NCBI GenBank assembly: GCA_017477205.1
Contig: JAFUXE010000007.1
Location: 62,001-126,000 of the forward strand
Source of the DNA: Alloprevotella sp.
GTDB taxonomy: Bacteria > Bacteroidota > Bacteroidia > Bacteroidales > Bacteroidaceae
Direction: 5' to 3'
DNA length: 64,000 nucleotides
The notes beneath the pieces were generated by a model. It searched no databases and was not told the origin of the DNA. It saw only the letters and a program-made list of their open reading frames with translations. Shown in pieces: positions 34,013 to 42,150 of this stretch. The translations under genes were made by a program, and so were the position numbers. The first letter of the stretch is position 1. Each line of letters opens with the position of its first letter.

Positions 34013-34891
34013 ATGGAATTCCGCACGCCCGTAGAGCTCCCCCGCCAGCGCGTCACGCTGACGCCCCAGAGCGCAGTCCTCACCCTCGGCAGCTGCTTCG
34101 CCCAGAGCATCGGCAGCCGCATCCAGGCCGCGCTGCCCCCCGGCGCCGCGTGCGTGAACCCCTTCGGTGTGCTCTACAACCCCGAGAGCGTGCGCCGCGC
34201 CCTGGAGATAGTGGCCTTCGGCGACCTCTTCTTTCCTGACAGCTACCTCTTCCAGGGGCAGGACGGGCTCTGGCACAGCTGGCTCCACAGCACCCACTTC
34301 TCCGCCCCCGAGCGCGAAGCTTGCCGCCAGGCCGTCCTCCAGTCCGCGCAGGAGGCGCAGGAACTCCTGCGGCGCGCCGACCTGCTCTGCCTCACCTGGG
34401 GCACGAACCGCGCCTACGTGCTGCGCGAGGAGGACATGGTCGTGGGCAACTGCCACAAGGAGCCCGCTCAGCGCTTTCAGGAGCGCGCGCTCAGCACGGA
34501 GGAAATCTGCCGCAAGTGGGACGCCACGCTCCAGGCCCTCGCCCGCGCCTACCCCGCCCTGCGCGTCGTCCTGACCGTCAGCCCCTATCGCTACGCCAAG
34601 TACGGCCTCCACGGCAGCCAGCTCGCCAAGGCCACGCTCCTGCTCGCCCAGGACCAGCTCTGCGCCGCCCACCCCTGCGCCCTCTACTTCCCCGCCTACG
34701 AAATCGTCACCGACGAGCTCCGCGACTACCGCTTCTACGAGCCCGACATGCTCCATCCCTCCCAGCAGGCCGCGGACTACGTCTGGGAACGCTTCGCCCA
34801 GTGGAGCTTCTCCGACGAGCTCCGCACCGACGCCGCCCAGCGCGAAAAGCAGCACCGCGCCCAGGCCCACCGCCCCATCGCCAAGCCCTGA
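34013..34891 (+). CDS. GSCFA domain-containing protein
   Basis: A 292-residue protein named for its N-terminal motif: LTLGSCFAQSIGSRIQAAL near residue 24-42. GSCFA is related to SGNH hydrolases; the GS(C) element takes the place of GDS, LCLTWGTNRAY is the block III equivalent and YFPAYEIVTDELRDYRFY with DMLHPSQQA near residue 243 is the C-terminal block with the catalytic Asp and His. It has no signal peptide. The substrate is unknown; a role in cell wall or lipid ester turnover is a guess based on the fold. It stands alone with a good promoter. Confidence 0.9.
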   Translation: MEFRTPVELPRQRVTLTPQSAVLTLGSCFAQSIGSRIQAALPPGAACVNPFGVLYNPESVRRALEIVAFGDLFFPDSYLFQGQDGLWHSWLHSTHFSAPEREACRQAVLQSAQEAQELLRRADLLCLTWGTNRAYVLREEDMVVGNCHKEPAQRFQERALSTEEICRKWDATLQALARAYPALRVVLTVSPYRYAKYGLHGSQLAKATLLLAQDQLCAAHPCALYFPAYEIVTDELRDYRFYEPDMLHPSQQAADYVWERFAQWSFSDELRTDAAQREKQHRAQAHRPIAKP

Positions 34892-34929
34892 GCCCCCTTA
34901 TTCCCCTCCCCACATCCCCTCCGCCCCCG

Positions 34930-35017
34930 TGCGAAGGAAAATACGGCCGCATGCGGAAGAAAACACCGCCGTATGCGCAAATAAACGTGCGCTTTTGCGG
35001 GAAAAGAGTTTAGACAT
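34930..35017 (+). repeat. Tandem array, four 22-base units
   Basis: TGCG recurs at 34930, 34952, 34974 and 34996, exactly 22 bases apart, each followed by a purine-rich stretch (GGAAGAAAAC, CAAATAAACG, GGAAAAGAGT) and a GC block. The units are degenerate, so old. It sits in the 402-base gap between two convergent genes and runs straight into the next array. Confidence 0.7.
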
Positions 35018-35097
35018 AAATTATGTCTTATGAAACATAAGTTTTGTCTGATAGTACAAAAGTTATGTCTCATAAGACAAAAATCTTGTTTAAAATG
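35014..35097 (+). repeat. Tandem array, four 21-base AT-rich units
   Basis: Units at 35014, 35035, 35056 and 35077, each 21 bases: ACATAAATTATGTCTTATGA plus A, ACATAAGTTTTGTCTGATAG plus T, and so on. TGTCT recurs with exact 21-base spacing at 35024, 35045 and 35066. Some units contain short inverted repeats (AGACATAAATTATGTCT at 35012-35028 is a palindrome). The remainder of the gap up to 35293 holds nothing I recognise. Confidence 0.85.
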
Positions 35098-35293
35098 TAT
35101 TTGCGCATTTCGCCGCGTTTCTTCCCGTATTTTCCCATGTTTATTCCTGCATCTCCCCACTTTTACAACCGCACGCAAAAGCAACGCCTCTCCGGGTGCC
35201 GGGGAGGCGTTGCTTGTATTTTCTTCAGTCAAAGGGGTGGAGAAACCGTCTGGCGCAGAGAGCGGGGGGAGCGTCAGGCACGGGAGCGGGGCG

Positions 35294-36451
35294 TCAGTCG
35301 CCGAGGGCCTCGCGCAGTACGCGCTTGTACTCAGCATAGACCTGCCCGATGTCGAACACCTGCTCTGCCAGACGTCGGCTGGCCAGGGAGAAGAACTCCT
35401 TGTCCTGCTCCGAAAGCTGCAGGTAGCGCAGGCAGGCGTCGGCCAGCGAACGCGCGTCGCGGGACTGGCAGAGGAAGCCGTTAACGCCTTCCATGACCAT
35501 CTCGCGGCAGCCGGGGATGTCGCTGGCGATGATGGGCTTGCCCATCGAGAGGGCTTCCATCAGCGAGCGGCTCATGCCCTCATGGTAGCTGGGGAGCACG
35601 ACGACGGTGCCTGCCTTGCCCGCCACGGAGACGACGTTGTCCGTGGATCCGAGGTACTCGATGGCGCCGCTCTCCACGTCCTCCGTAACTTTCTCCAGGG
35701 AGATGTAGAGCGGATACTTCGGGTCGATGGTGCCCAGGAGCTGGAAGCGGACTTCGGGATACTGCGCGCGAACAATGCGCGCGGCCTCCACGAACTCGTG
35801 GTAGCCCTTGTCCGCCAGGACGCGGGCCACGAGCAGGAAGCGCGTGTGCGGGGAGGCGTTCTTCTTGAAGGGGTAGGCCTTCAGGTCCACGCCCTCGCCG
35901 CCCTTGAGCAGGATGGTCTTCTCCGCCGTGGAGAAGCGCTTCTGGATAACGTAGTCGTAGTTGTCGCGGCTGAGCGTGAATACGCGCGTGGCGTGGCAGA
36001 CGGCCTTGCGGTACATGTAGTTGGCAAGGTGGGTCATGATGCCGCCCTCAGAGATGGCATAGCCCAGGCCGGCAATCATAGCGGCGTTGGGGATACCGAG
36101 GCGCGTGGCGGCCACGGTGCCGTAGATGTTGGGCTTGATGGAATAGTGGAAGATGAAGTCCGGGCGCTCCTTCTTGTAGATGCGCAGCAGGGAGCGGTAG
36201 TAGGAAAGGTCGCGGAAGGGATTCGTGCCGCAGCGGTCCATCTTCACGGGAATGAAGCGCACGCCCTTGGGCAGGTGGGCAAGCGTGGCACCGAACTCGC
36301 CCTGCTTGGGGGCGATTACAATCACCTGGTGACCCTCCTTGTGGAGCCGTCGAATGACGAATCCGCGGAAGTTCATCAGATCATAGAGGTGGTTGCCGCT
36401 GAAGATGATCTTTTTCTTGTTCGGTGCGGCCTTCATGGTGACGCTGCGCAT
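35294..36451 (-). CDS. Family 4 glycosyltransferase (polysaccharide cluster)
   Basis: A 385-residue GT-B transferase, the last gene of the cluster. The N-terminal domain starts near KIIFSGNHLYDLMNFRGFVI; the C-terminal nucleotide-sugar domain has LLVARVLADKGYHEFVEAA and the E-x7-E motif in SYHEGMSRSLMEALSMGKPI. The pattern resembles PglA/CapM-like GT4 enzymes that add hexoses or HexNAc to a lipid-linked oligosaccharide on the cytoplasmic side. Donor not predictable. The start may be 36451 or the internal ATG at 36436. Confidence 0.9.
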   Translation of the reverse strand: MRSVTMKAAPNKKKIIFSGNHLYDLMNFRGFVIRRLHKEGHQVIVIAPKQGEFGATLAHLPKGVRFIPVKMDRCGTNPFRDLSYYRSLLRIYKKERPDFIFHYSIKPNIYGTVAATRLGIPNAAMIAGLGYAISEGGIMTHLANYMYRKAVCHATRVFTLSRDNYDYVIQKRFSTAEKTILLKGGEGVDLKAYPFKKNASPHTRFLLVARVLADKGYHEFVEAARIVRAQYPEVRFQLLGTIDPKYPLYISLEKVTEDVESGAIEYLGSTDNVVSVAGKAGTVVVLPSYHEGMSRSLMEALSMGKPIIASDIPGCREMVMEGVNGFLCQSRDARSLADACLRYLQLSEQDKEFFSLASRRLAEQVFDIGQVYAEYKRVLREALGD

Positions 36452-36469
36452 TGACTGATTTTATATTCT

Positions 36470-37567
36470 TTAACGTTCCACCTCGCCCTTTATTGTATCG
36501 GCATAGAATTTTATCAGTTTTTTCGACGTATTGGCTATGTCGTAGGCGGCTGCGCGGGCACGGCAATAGTCTGCCGCGCGGACGTAGGTTTCGGAATCGG
36601 CGCGCAAAGATAGTACTTTTTTGCTTAGCTGCAAGTCATCGTCGGGAATAAATAGCAATTCCTCCCTTCCAACGACGGCCGCAAGGCCCTCCACGCGGGA
36701 GGCCAGGACGGGTTTTCCAGCGGCCATGCCCTCCACGGCGGCCAACCCGAAGCCTTCCCAGTGGGACGACATCACGACGACGTCCGCCAGGGAAAGCAGC
36801 TGGGGAACGTCGCTCCTTGAGCCGAGGAAATGCGTGCGGCCGGAAACGCCGAGGCTCCCGGCCAACCGCTGGCACTCGGCGCGGCGCTCACCGTCACCGA
36901 CGAAGACGGCATGGACGTCGGAGGGAAGGTGCGTGAGGGCACGGATGACGCAGTCCTGGTTCTTCTGCTCGCGGAAGAGGGCAACCTGCATGAGCAGGAA
37001 GCTATGCTCCGGAACGCCTGGCAGCAGCTGGCTGCGCTCTGCCTTCGCCGAGGCGAAGCGCCGCACGTTGATGCCGTTCTCTATGAGGCGCAAGGGAAGG
37101 CGGCCCTTCGTGCGCTCACGCATAAAATCCACGACGGCGGGCGAAATGCAGCTCGCCGCGTCGTAGCAGCGGTAGGCCATGCGGTCCGTCCACGTCGTCA
37201 GGCGGTAGCGGCAACGGGCGTTGAACGTGCTGTGCTCCGTCGTGACAACGGCAGCCTTGGGGCGAAAGAGCCGTCGCGCAGCCGCCACCCAGTATTGCGC
37301 AGGGAAGAGGTGCACGTGTATGACGTCCGCCCGCCGAATCGCCTTGCGGCCGGCGAAGGCATTGAGGGGATTGTACAGATGGCCGAAGCGGCCCGTATGG
37401 AGAGTTATGCCCGCGTCCGCCAGCTCCCGTTCGAGGGAAGAGCCTGCGGGCATGTAGGCAAGCACCTCGACATGTTCGCCCAAAGCCTGCTGCTCCTTCG
37501 CGATGTCCACGAGGAGGCGTTCAGCACCAGCGGGCACAAGGTTGTTGATGACGTGGAGGATGTTCAT
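36470..37567 (-). CDS. Family 4 glycosyltransferase (polysaccharide cluster)
   Basis: A 365-residue GT-B enzyme. MNILHVINNLVPAGAERLLV is the typical GT4 opening with the Gly-rich turn; the C-terminal domain has FVGDGERRAECQRLA, ADVVVMSSHWEGFGLAAVEG with the E-x7-E motif, and AAGKPVLASRVEG. I use the ATG at 37567; the open frame up to 37648 translates a nonamer and heptad repeat tract, not protein. It follows the GT2 gene after that repeat tract and precedes the last glycosyltransferase by 18 bases. Confidence 0.92.
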   Translation of the reverse strand: MNILHVINNLVPAGAERLLVDIAKEQQALGEHVEVLAYMPAGSSLERELADAGITLHTGRFGHLYNPLNAFAGRKAIRRADVIHVHLFPAQYWVAAARRLFRPKAAVVTTEHSTFNARCRYRLTTWTDRMAYRCYDAASCISPAVVDFMRERTKGRLPLRLIENGINVRRFASAKAERSQLLPGVPEHSFLLMQVALFREQKNQDCVIRALTHLPSDVHAVFVGDGERRAECQRLAGSLGVSGRTHFLGSRSDVPQLLSLADVVVMSSHWEGFGLAAVEGMAAGKPVLASRVEGLAAVVGREELLFIPDDDLQLSKKVLSLRADSETYVRAADYCRARAAAYDIANTSKKLIKFYADTIKGEVER

Positions 37568-37590
37568 TTGTTCTATCGCGCGGTTTTTGG

Positions 37591-37655
37591 TCGGAATCTT
37601 CGGAGTTTTCTGAGTATTCGGAGTATTCAGAAGCTCGTCACTTGTCACCCGTCAA
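37591..37655. repeat. Nonamer array followed by heptads
   Basis: Five nine-base units (TCGGAATCT, TCGGAGTTT, TCTGAGTAT, TCGGAGTAT, TCAGAAGCT) at 37591-37635, then heptads (CGTCACTTGTCACCCGTCA) to about 37654. Both the nonamer family (7021-7083) and the heptad family (2218, 45940, 62764) meet here. The heptads supply the stop codon and last residues of the GT2 gene. Confidence 0.75.
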
Positions 37656-38552
37656 CGGCCTCAGCAGGAGCTTCGCAACGAGTATGCTACGCCTTCCGAA
37701 GAGGGAGAAGCCCTCCGCGAGGGCATGGCAGGCGTTGGAGATGCGGCTGCGCCCTTCGTAGGCAAAGAACTGGCGGAACACACGGCGCTTATCCTCCGGC
37801 ATCTCCTCCGCGTGGAGCTCGTAGAAGCTGCGGGCGGCACGGAGGTGCAGAGGGTCCAACACGGTCTTTCCACGTTGGAAGAACTTCCGCGCCTTCTCCG
37901 AGAGGCGGCTGTCCGTGTGCCCCGTGACGGTGCCCTCGTAGCGGCGGTAGAGCATGAGGTGGCGCGGGACGTAGGTCATCTCGCCAAAGGTCATCGCGGC
38001 AAGCGTCAGCAGGTGGTCGTGCATCGCCACCACCTCAGGCGCGGGCAGGCAGACGTCGCGCAGGGCGGCGTTGAACAGGATGGCGCAGCCCTGCACGCCG
38101 CAGTTGGCGAAAAGCGTGTCGCGCAGGCCGCTGAGTATGGCCAGCGTCGCGCTGCCACCGATTTGCGCCGTCTCGGGATTATAGACGTAGGAGTTGCACC
38201 ATACGGCCTGCGGGCGCGTGTTGTCGCGCTGACGGATGTTGTCAAGAAGCACTTCCAGCTTATTCTCAAGCCAGATGTCATCGTCGTCGCAGAAGATGGC
38301 GAAGGGCGCGGTGGAATGGCGGAGCAGGTGCATGAAGTTTCCCTGCGCAGAGCCGAAGCGCAGGCCGTCCTCGACCAAGCGGCAACGGGGCTCCACGGCC
38401 GCAAAGTCGCGCAGCATCTGCACGGTGCCGTCGGAAGAGCCGTCGTCGTGGACGATAAGCGTCCACTCGCGGCAGGTCTGGTCCTGCAACGAATGGAGAA
38501 GGGCGGGCAGATGGCGCCCGGCGTTGTATGTGGCAAGTAGGATGTCTGTCAT
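37638..38552 (-). CDS. Family 2 glycosyltransferase (polysaccharide cluster)
   Basis: A 304-residue GT-A enzyme of the rhamnosyl/glucosyl transferase look. MTDILLATYNAGRHLPALLH opens the Rossmann-like domain, VHDDGSSDGTVQML binds the nucleotide sugar, and FCDDDDIWLENKLEVL carries the DxD. The C-terminal region (about 220-304) is basic and helical. The ATG at 38552 is used; the frame upstream of it is a shadow of the polymerase gene. The last codons (LTGDK and the stop) come from a GTGACAA/GTGACGA heptad tract, which suggests that the tract altered the C-terminus. Confidence 0.92.
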   Translation of the reverse strand: MTDILLATYNAGRHLPALLHSLQDQTCREWTLIVHDDGSSDGTVQMLRDFAAVEPRCRLVEDGLRFGSAQGNFMHLLRHSTAPFAIFCDDDDIWLENKLEVLLDNIRQRDNTRPQAVWCNSYVYNPETAQIGGSATLAILSGLRDTLFANCGVQGCAILFNAALRDVCLPAPEVVAMHDHLLTLAAMTFGEMTYVPRHLMLYRRYEGTVTGHTDSRLSEKARKFFQRGKTVLDPLHLRAARSFYELHAEEMPEDKRRVFRQFFAYEGRSRISNACHALAEGFSLFGRRSILVAKLLLRPLTGDK

Positions 38553-38562
38553 ATAATATATA

Positions 38563-39777
38563 TTATTGTGTGGCAGGAGGAGCCTCTTCCTTCTTCCCTC
38601 CAAGCCAGAAAGGCACCAGGGCAATGAGGATGTACTGGATGGTGAGCGAGAGGTTGGAGAGGACGTTTTCCTGCACAAACTGCAAGACGAGATAGTTGAG
38701 GAAGCAGGCGTAGAGGACGAAATAGACATTGTCCTTACTGCGTCCCCGCTTATAGAGGAAGCCGAAGAAGAGGCCGTAGAACATGCCGCCGAAGACGACG
38801 CCCCAGAGCCCGAAGTCCGTGTAGAAGGGATAGAGGATGGTGTACGTATTCGTGAGCTCGGGCACGCCGACGAACTTCAGGATGTTGCTGACGGGCTCGA
38901 TGTCGCTGCCGAAGGCATGACCGAGGGCGTAGAAGAAGCGGAATACGTGCTCGCCGAAGAACTGCGCGGTTGAGGGCTGCGCGTAGTAGTCGAATGCCAC
39001 GCAGGGAGAAAGCGTATAGACCGTCAGCATATCCGTGCCAGAGAAGTTCGCCTCCTGGTCCTCAAAACTTCGCATCAGCTGGAACCATACGCTGAAGGCG
39101 AGGAAGATGAGGAGGACAATCGCGATGGTGCCGACCTTAATCTTGCGGTTGCGGTACTGGATATAGAGGACGGAGACAACCATGACGAAGAAGGTGGTCT
39201 TGGACATAGTCGTGAGCGCGGAAACCACGTTCAGAGCTACAGCCAAGATGCGGAACCAGCGTTCTTTCACGTAGCCGTAGGCCAGTATCAGCATGATGGG
39301 GGCTATGGGGATGAGGTAGGCGGCAAGTCCGAACTCCGGCTTGTCGAAGTTCTCCTCCACGGCAGAGAGACGTATGTACAGGAAAAGGTTCACCTCGCCG
39401 CGCTCCAGGCCGTAGCGCACCAGGGCATAAAGCATATAGGGCATCACGAGGAGCGTGATGAGCATATAGACGTTGATGACCGTCCGCGAGGGCGTGACGT
39501 TGTCCTGCATCAGCGGACGGTCGGAGAGCATGCCGCGCTCCTCGGGCACGAGGGCATAGACGGCATAGGCCACCACGAGGAAGCCCAGACACCAGAGCGT
39601 CATGGCGACGGGGAAGTCGTGGATGATGGGATAGAAGGGGGGCTGCGTTAGATACATCAGCAGCAATATGCCGAACCACACGCCTGGGACAAGGACAAAG
39701 GGGGAAAAGATGTCGCGCATCAGGTGCCAGCCCAACAGCGTCATGCACCCTACGAGGAGAAAAGCGATCAGCAACAT
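38563..39777 (-). CDS. Oligosaccharide repeat-unit polymerase (Wzy-like)
   Basis: A 404-residue inner membrane protein with about 11-12 predicted spans and a large periplasmic loop near residues 235-310 (FSGTDMLTVYTLSPCVAFDY), the topology of O-antigen polymerases. GMFYGLFFGFLYKRGRSKDN is the typical cytoplasmic-flank element of the family. It joins lipid-linked repeat units in the periplasm. Primary sequence is poorly conserved in this group, and the call leans on topology and on the neighbouring flippase and Wzz genes. The start overlaps the flippase stop by ten bases. Confidence 0.8.
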   Translation of the reverse strand: MLLIAFLLVGCMTLLGWHLMRDIFSPFVLVPGVWFGILLLMYLTQPPFYPIIHDFPVAMTLWCLGFLVVAYAVYALVPEERGMLSDRPLMQDNVTPSRTVINVYMLITLLVMPYMLYALVRYGLERGEVNLFLYIRLSAVEENFDKPEFGLAAYLIPIAPIMLILAYGYVKERWFRILAVALNVVSALTTMSKTTFFVMVVSVLYIQYRNRKIKVGTIAIVLLIFLAFSVWFQLMRSFEDQEANFSGTDMLTVYTLSPCVAFDYYAQPSTAQFFGEHVFRFFYALGHAFGSDIEPVSNILKFVGVPELTNTYTILYPFYTDFGLWGVVFGGMFYGLFFGFLYKRGRSKDNVYFVLYACFLNYLVLQFVQENVLSNLSLTIQYILIALVPFWLGGKKEEAPPATQ

Positions 39778-41063
39778 ACGGCGGCGGGATTATCGGTGAG
39801 CACCTGGCTGCGGCGGCAGGCGGAATACATAAGCACGAACACAAGAGCCTCCGTCAGGACGAGAGCCAGGGCGGCACCGTTTTCATGCCAAAGCAGGGCG
39901 CAGGGCAGGAGCAACAACAAAGAGACAGGAGCCACAATGAAATAGGCATTGCGGAACAGGCGGCGCGTGGCCATGTTTCCCAAAGCCACAAGCCCCATCT
40001 GGCCGTAAACGGCACCGAGGCCGATGAAGAGCGGTGCGGAGGACATGATGAGGAGCAGCGTCGTAAGCCCCTCGTAGCTGGCACCGAGCAGGGAAGGAAG
40101 GATGGGCGCTGATGCGGCGACGGCGGCAGCAACCAGCAGCATGGCCCAGAATATCAGCGTGCGCAGCTGGCGGAAAGTGCTGAGTCCCCGGCTGCGGTCA
40201 GAAACGCTGAGCGCACTGATGCGGGGGAAGAAGGCCTGCGTCAGGGGAACGTAGAGGATGAAGCAGGCGGCACGCATGATGGCCTCCGCAGAGGTGTAGC
40301 GTCCCACGGCCTCGCGCGTGCAGAACAGGGCGAGGATGACAACGAAGAGCTGCGTATAGACGCTCGTCGAAGCACGGGAGAGGAACAGCGGAAGGCTGTC
40401 GGCGGTTTCACGCCGGATGTCCTGCCATGAAAAGACGGGACGGCCCACAAGGCGGAGCCTCCACAGCCATGCACAGGACACGACGGCCGTAAGCATAAAC
40501 ACGGAAGTCTGAAGGAAAGCAGCCAGACTGCTGTCCGCCGCACTGCATACGAAGAAAAAGATGAGCGGAAGGAGCAGGAGCTTGGACAGCGTATTGATGA
40601 CAACCATGTGGCGCACGCGCCCCACGCCCTGATACATCCACATGAAGGTGAAAGCGGAGCCGATGACCATCGGCAGCGAGCAAAGCGTGGCGGACAGGTA
40701 GGGACGGTAAGAGGGGACAAGCAGGACGGGAAGCAATACCATCGGGACGGCGGCCAGGAGCAGGAGCGTCTTTGCCCCCACTACGGACCAGAATACGCGG
40801 GTCAGCGCCTCGCGGTCGTCCTTCACCAGGGCGACATGCTTCGTAGCACTCAGGTCAAAGCCGAAATCCACGAGCAGGACGGCAAACTGCACCAAGGCAA
40901 ACGAGAAGCCCACATAAGCGTAGCCTTCCGCTCCCAGTACGGCCAGAAGATATGGCAGCACGAAGAGCGGAAGCAACTTGTTGATGCCCTGCAACGCCAT
41001 GAGGTACAGGGAGTCAACAAGTTCCCTGCGGTTACTGTTCAGTTTGTCCTTCAGCTTCTGCAA
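39768..41063 (-). CDS. Lipid-linked oligosaccharide flippase (Wzx-like)
   Basis: A membrane protein of about 430 residues with 12 or more spans in the MATE/MVF superfamily. Family segments are LYLMALQGINKLLPLFVLPY, GEYAYVGFSF-like AEGYAYVGFSFALVQFA, SATKHVALVKDDREALTRVF and SAPLFIGLGAVYGQMGL. It moves the undecaprenyl-linked repeat unit to the periplasmic face. The start is uncertain: the first ATG (41159) would overlap the Wzz gene by 128 bases, so I use the TTG at 41063 (LQKLKDKLNSNRREL). Either way the two genes overlap and are translationally coupled. Confidence 0.88.
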   Translation of the reverse strand: MQKLKDKLNSNRRELVDSLYLMALQGINKLLPLFVLPYLLAVLGAEGYAYVGFSFALVQFAVLLVDFGFDLSATKHVALVKDDREALTRVFWSVVGAKTLLLLAAVPMVLLPVLLVPSYRPYLSATLCSLPMVIGSAFTFMWMYQGVGRVRHMVVINTLSKLLLLPLIFFFVCSAADSSLAAFLQTSVFMLTAVVSCAWLWRLRLVGRPVFSWQDIRRETADSLPLFLSRASTSVYTQLFVVILALFCTREAVGRYTSAEAIMRAACFILYVPLTQAFFPRISALSVSDRSRGLSTFRQLRTLIFWAMLLVAAAVAASAPILPSLLGASYEGLTTLLLIMSSAPLFIGLGAVYGQMGLVALGNMATRRLFRNAYFIVAPVSLLLLLPCALLWHENGAALALVLTEALVFVLMYSACRRSQVLTDNPAAVCC

Positions 41064-42138
41064 GACTGTCAGGGGATGTGGGATTATCAACTTGTGCTTC
41101 CTCCTTCCGCCCGGCGCGACGCATGACGTCGCGGGCAATGATCCAAATGGCCGAGGCAAAGAAGGTCAGGACAAGCATCATGGCGACAAACACCACGCGC
41201 TTGGGCTTTACGGGCTTCACGGGCACCCCGGCGGGCTGGAGGATGGTGAAGGCGGGCGTACGCTCCTGCACCTTGTCCTTGGCGGTACGGAGCTGCTGGG
41301 CGTTGTGGGAATAGGTGTCGTAGGCCAGCTGCATCTCGTTCTCAAGGCGTTCCTCCTCCTGTCGCATGGAGGTGAGGACGAGGTCCTGGTTGGCATCGAC
41401 AAAGGCTGCATATTCCTTCTGCGCCTTTTTGTATTCTTCAAGTGCCTGCTCGGTGATGCCTTCCATGTACTCCACGTCGTTGCGGGCTTTACGCGTGCGG
41501 TATTCCACGATGTATTCCTGCAGCTTTTCCTGCACCATCGTCGCCACCTGCGCGGCCACCTCGGCGTCCTGCATCATGACGTCTATCGTCACCATGTCCG
41601 TGCGCTTGTCCACGAAGCTGGCAATGGAACCGCCGAGGAACTTCACCAGCTGGAACTGGCGCCGCGTGAGGCGCTGGGGGTTCATGTCGGGCGACAGGGT
41701 GCCCTCCTTGCTTGCAACTTCCTCCTCGCTCTTTTCAAAATACTTGCTCCACCATGCGGACTCCTGATGCTTCGTCAGATAGTCGAACAGCGTCATGGAA
41801 GTGCGCGAGCCTGTCGGCGTCACGCGCTGGTGGAAGAGCGAACAGAGAAACTCGGGGGTGCTGAGCACCTTGGGGTAGAACTCGGGATATATGGCATCCG
41901 GGCTGCTCCCGCCTACCGAGATACCGGCCATCTGCTTCGCCAAGCCTGAAAGGCCACCGCCTGACGACGAACCGCTGCTTACCTCCGGGATCATGATGAC
42001 TTCCGACTGGTAGGAGCGCGGCAGGCTGAAGATGTAAACAGCGCTTAATGCTCCCACGACGATACACGTGAGTCCTATCCGCCACCAGTTGCGCAGCAGG
42101 AGCTTGATGGTATAGATGAGATGTTGCAAAGTATTCAT
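41032..42138 (-). CDS. Chain-length determinant protein (Wzz family)
   Basis: A 368-residue polysaccharide copolymerase. One membrane span near the start (IGLTCIVVGALSAVYIF), a long periplasmic helical domain rich in Glu, Gln and Lys (about residues 60-310), and a second span near the C-terminus (VVFVAMMLVLTFFASAIWII) with the Pro-rich PAGVPVKPVKPKR before it, all typical for Wzz. There is no tyrosine kinase domain, so it is the LPS/O-antigen or Bacteroidetes capsule type. It sets chain length for the polymerase encoded two genes later. It is 12 bases downstream of the export gene. Confidence 0.93.
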   Translation of the reverse strand: MNTLQHLIYTIKLLLRNWWRIGLTCIVVGALSAVYIFSLPRSYQSEVIMIPEVSSGSSSGGGLSGLAKQMAGISVGGSSPDAIYPEFYPKVLSTPEFLCSLFHQRVTPTGSRTSMTLFDYLTKHQESAWWSKYFEKSEEEVASKEGTLSPDMNPQRLTRRQFQLVKFLGGSIASFVDKRTDMVTIDVMMQDAEVAAQVATMVQEKLQEYIVEYRTRKARNDVEYMEGITEQALEEYKKAQKEYAAFVDANQDLVLTSMRQEEERLENEMQLAYDTYSHNAQQLRTAKDKVQERTPAFTILQPAGVPVKPVKPKRVVFVAMMLVLTFFASAIWIIARDVMRRAGRKEEAQVDNPTSPDSLAEAEGQTEQ

Positions 42139-42150
42139 GAGGGAAAAGGT

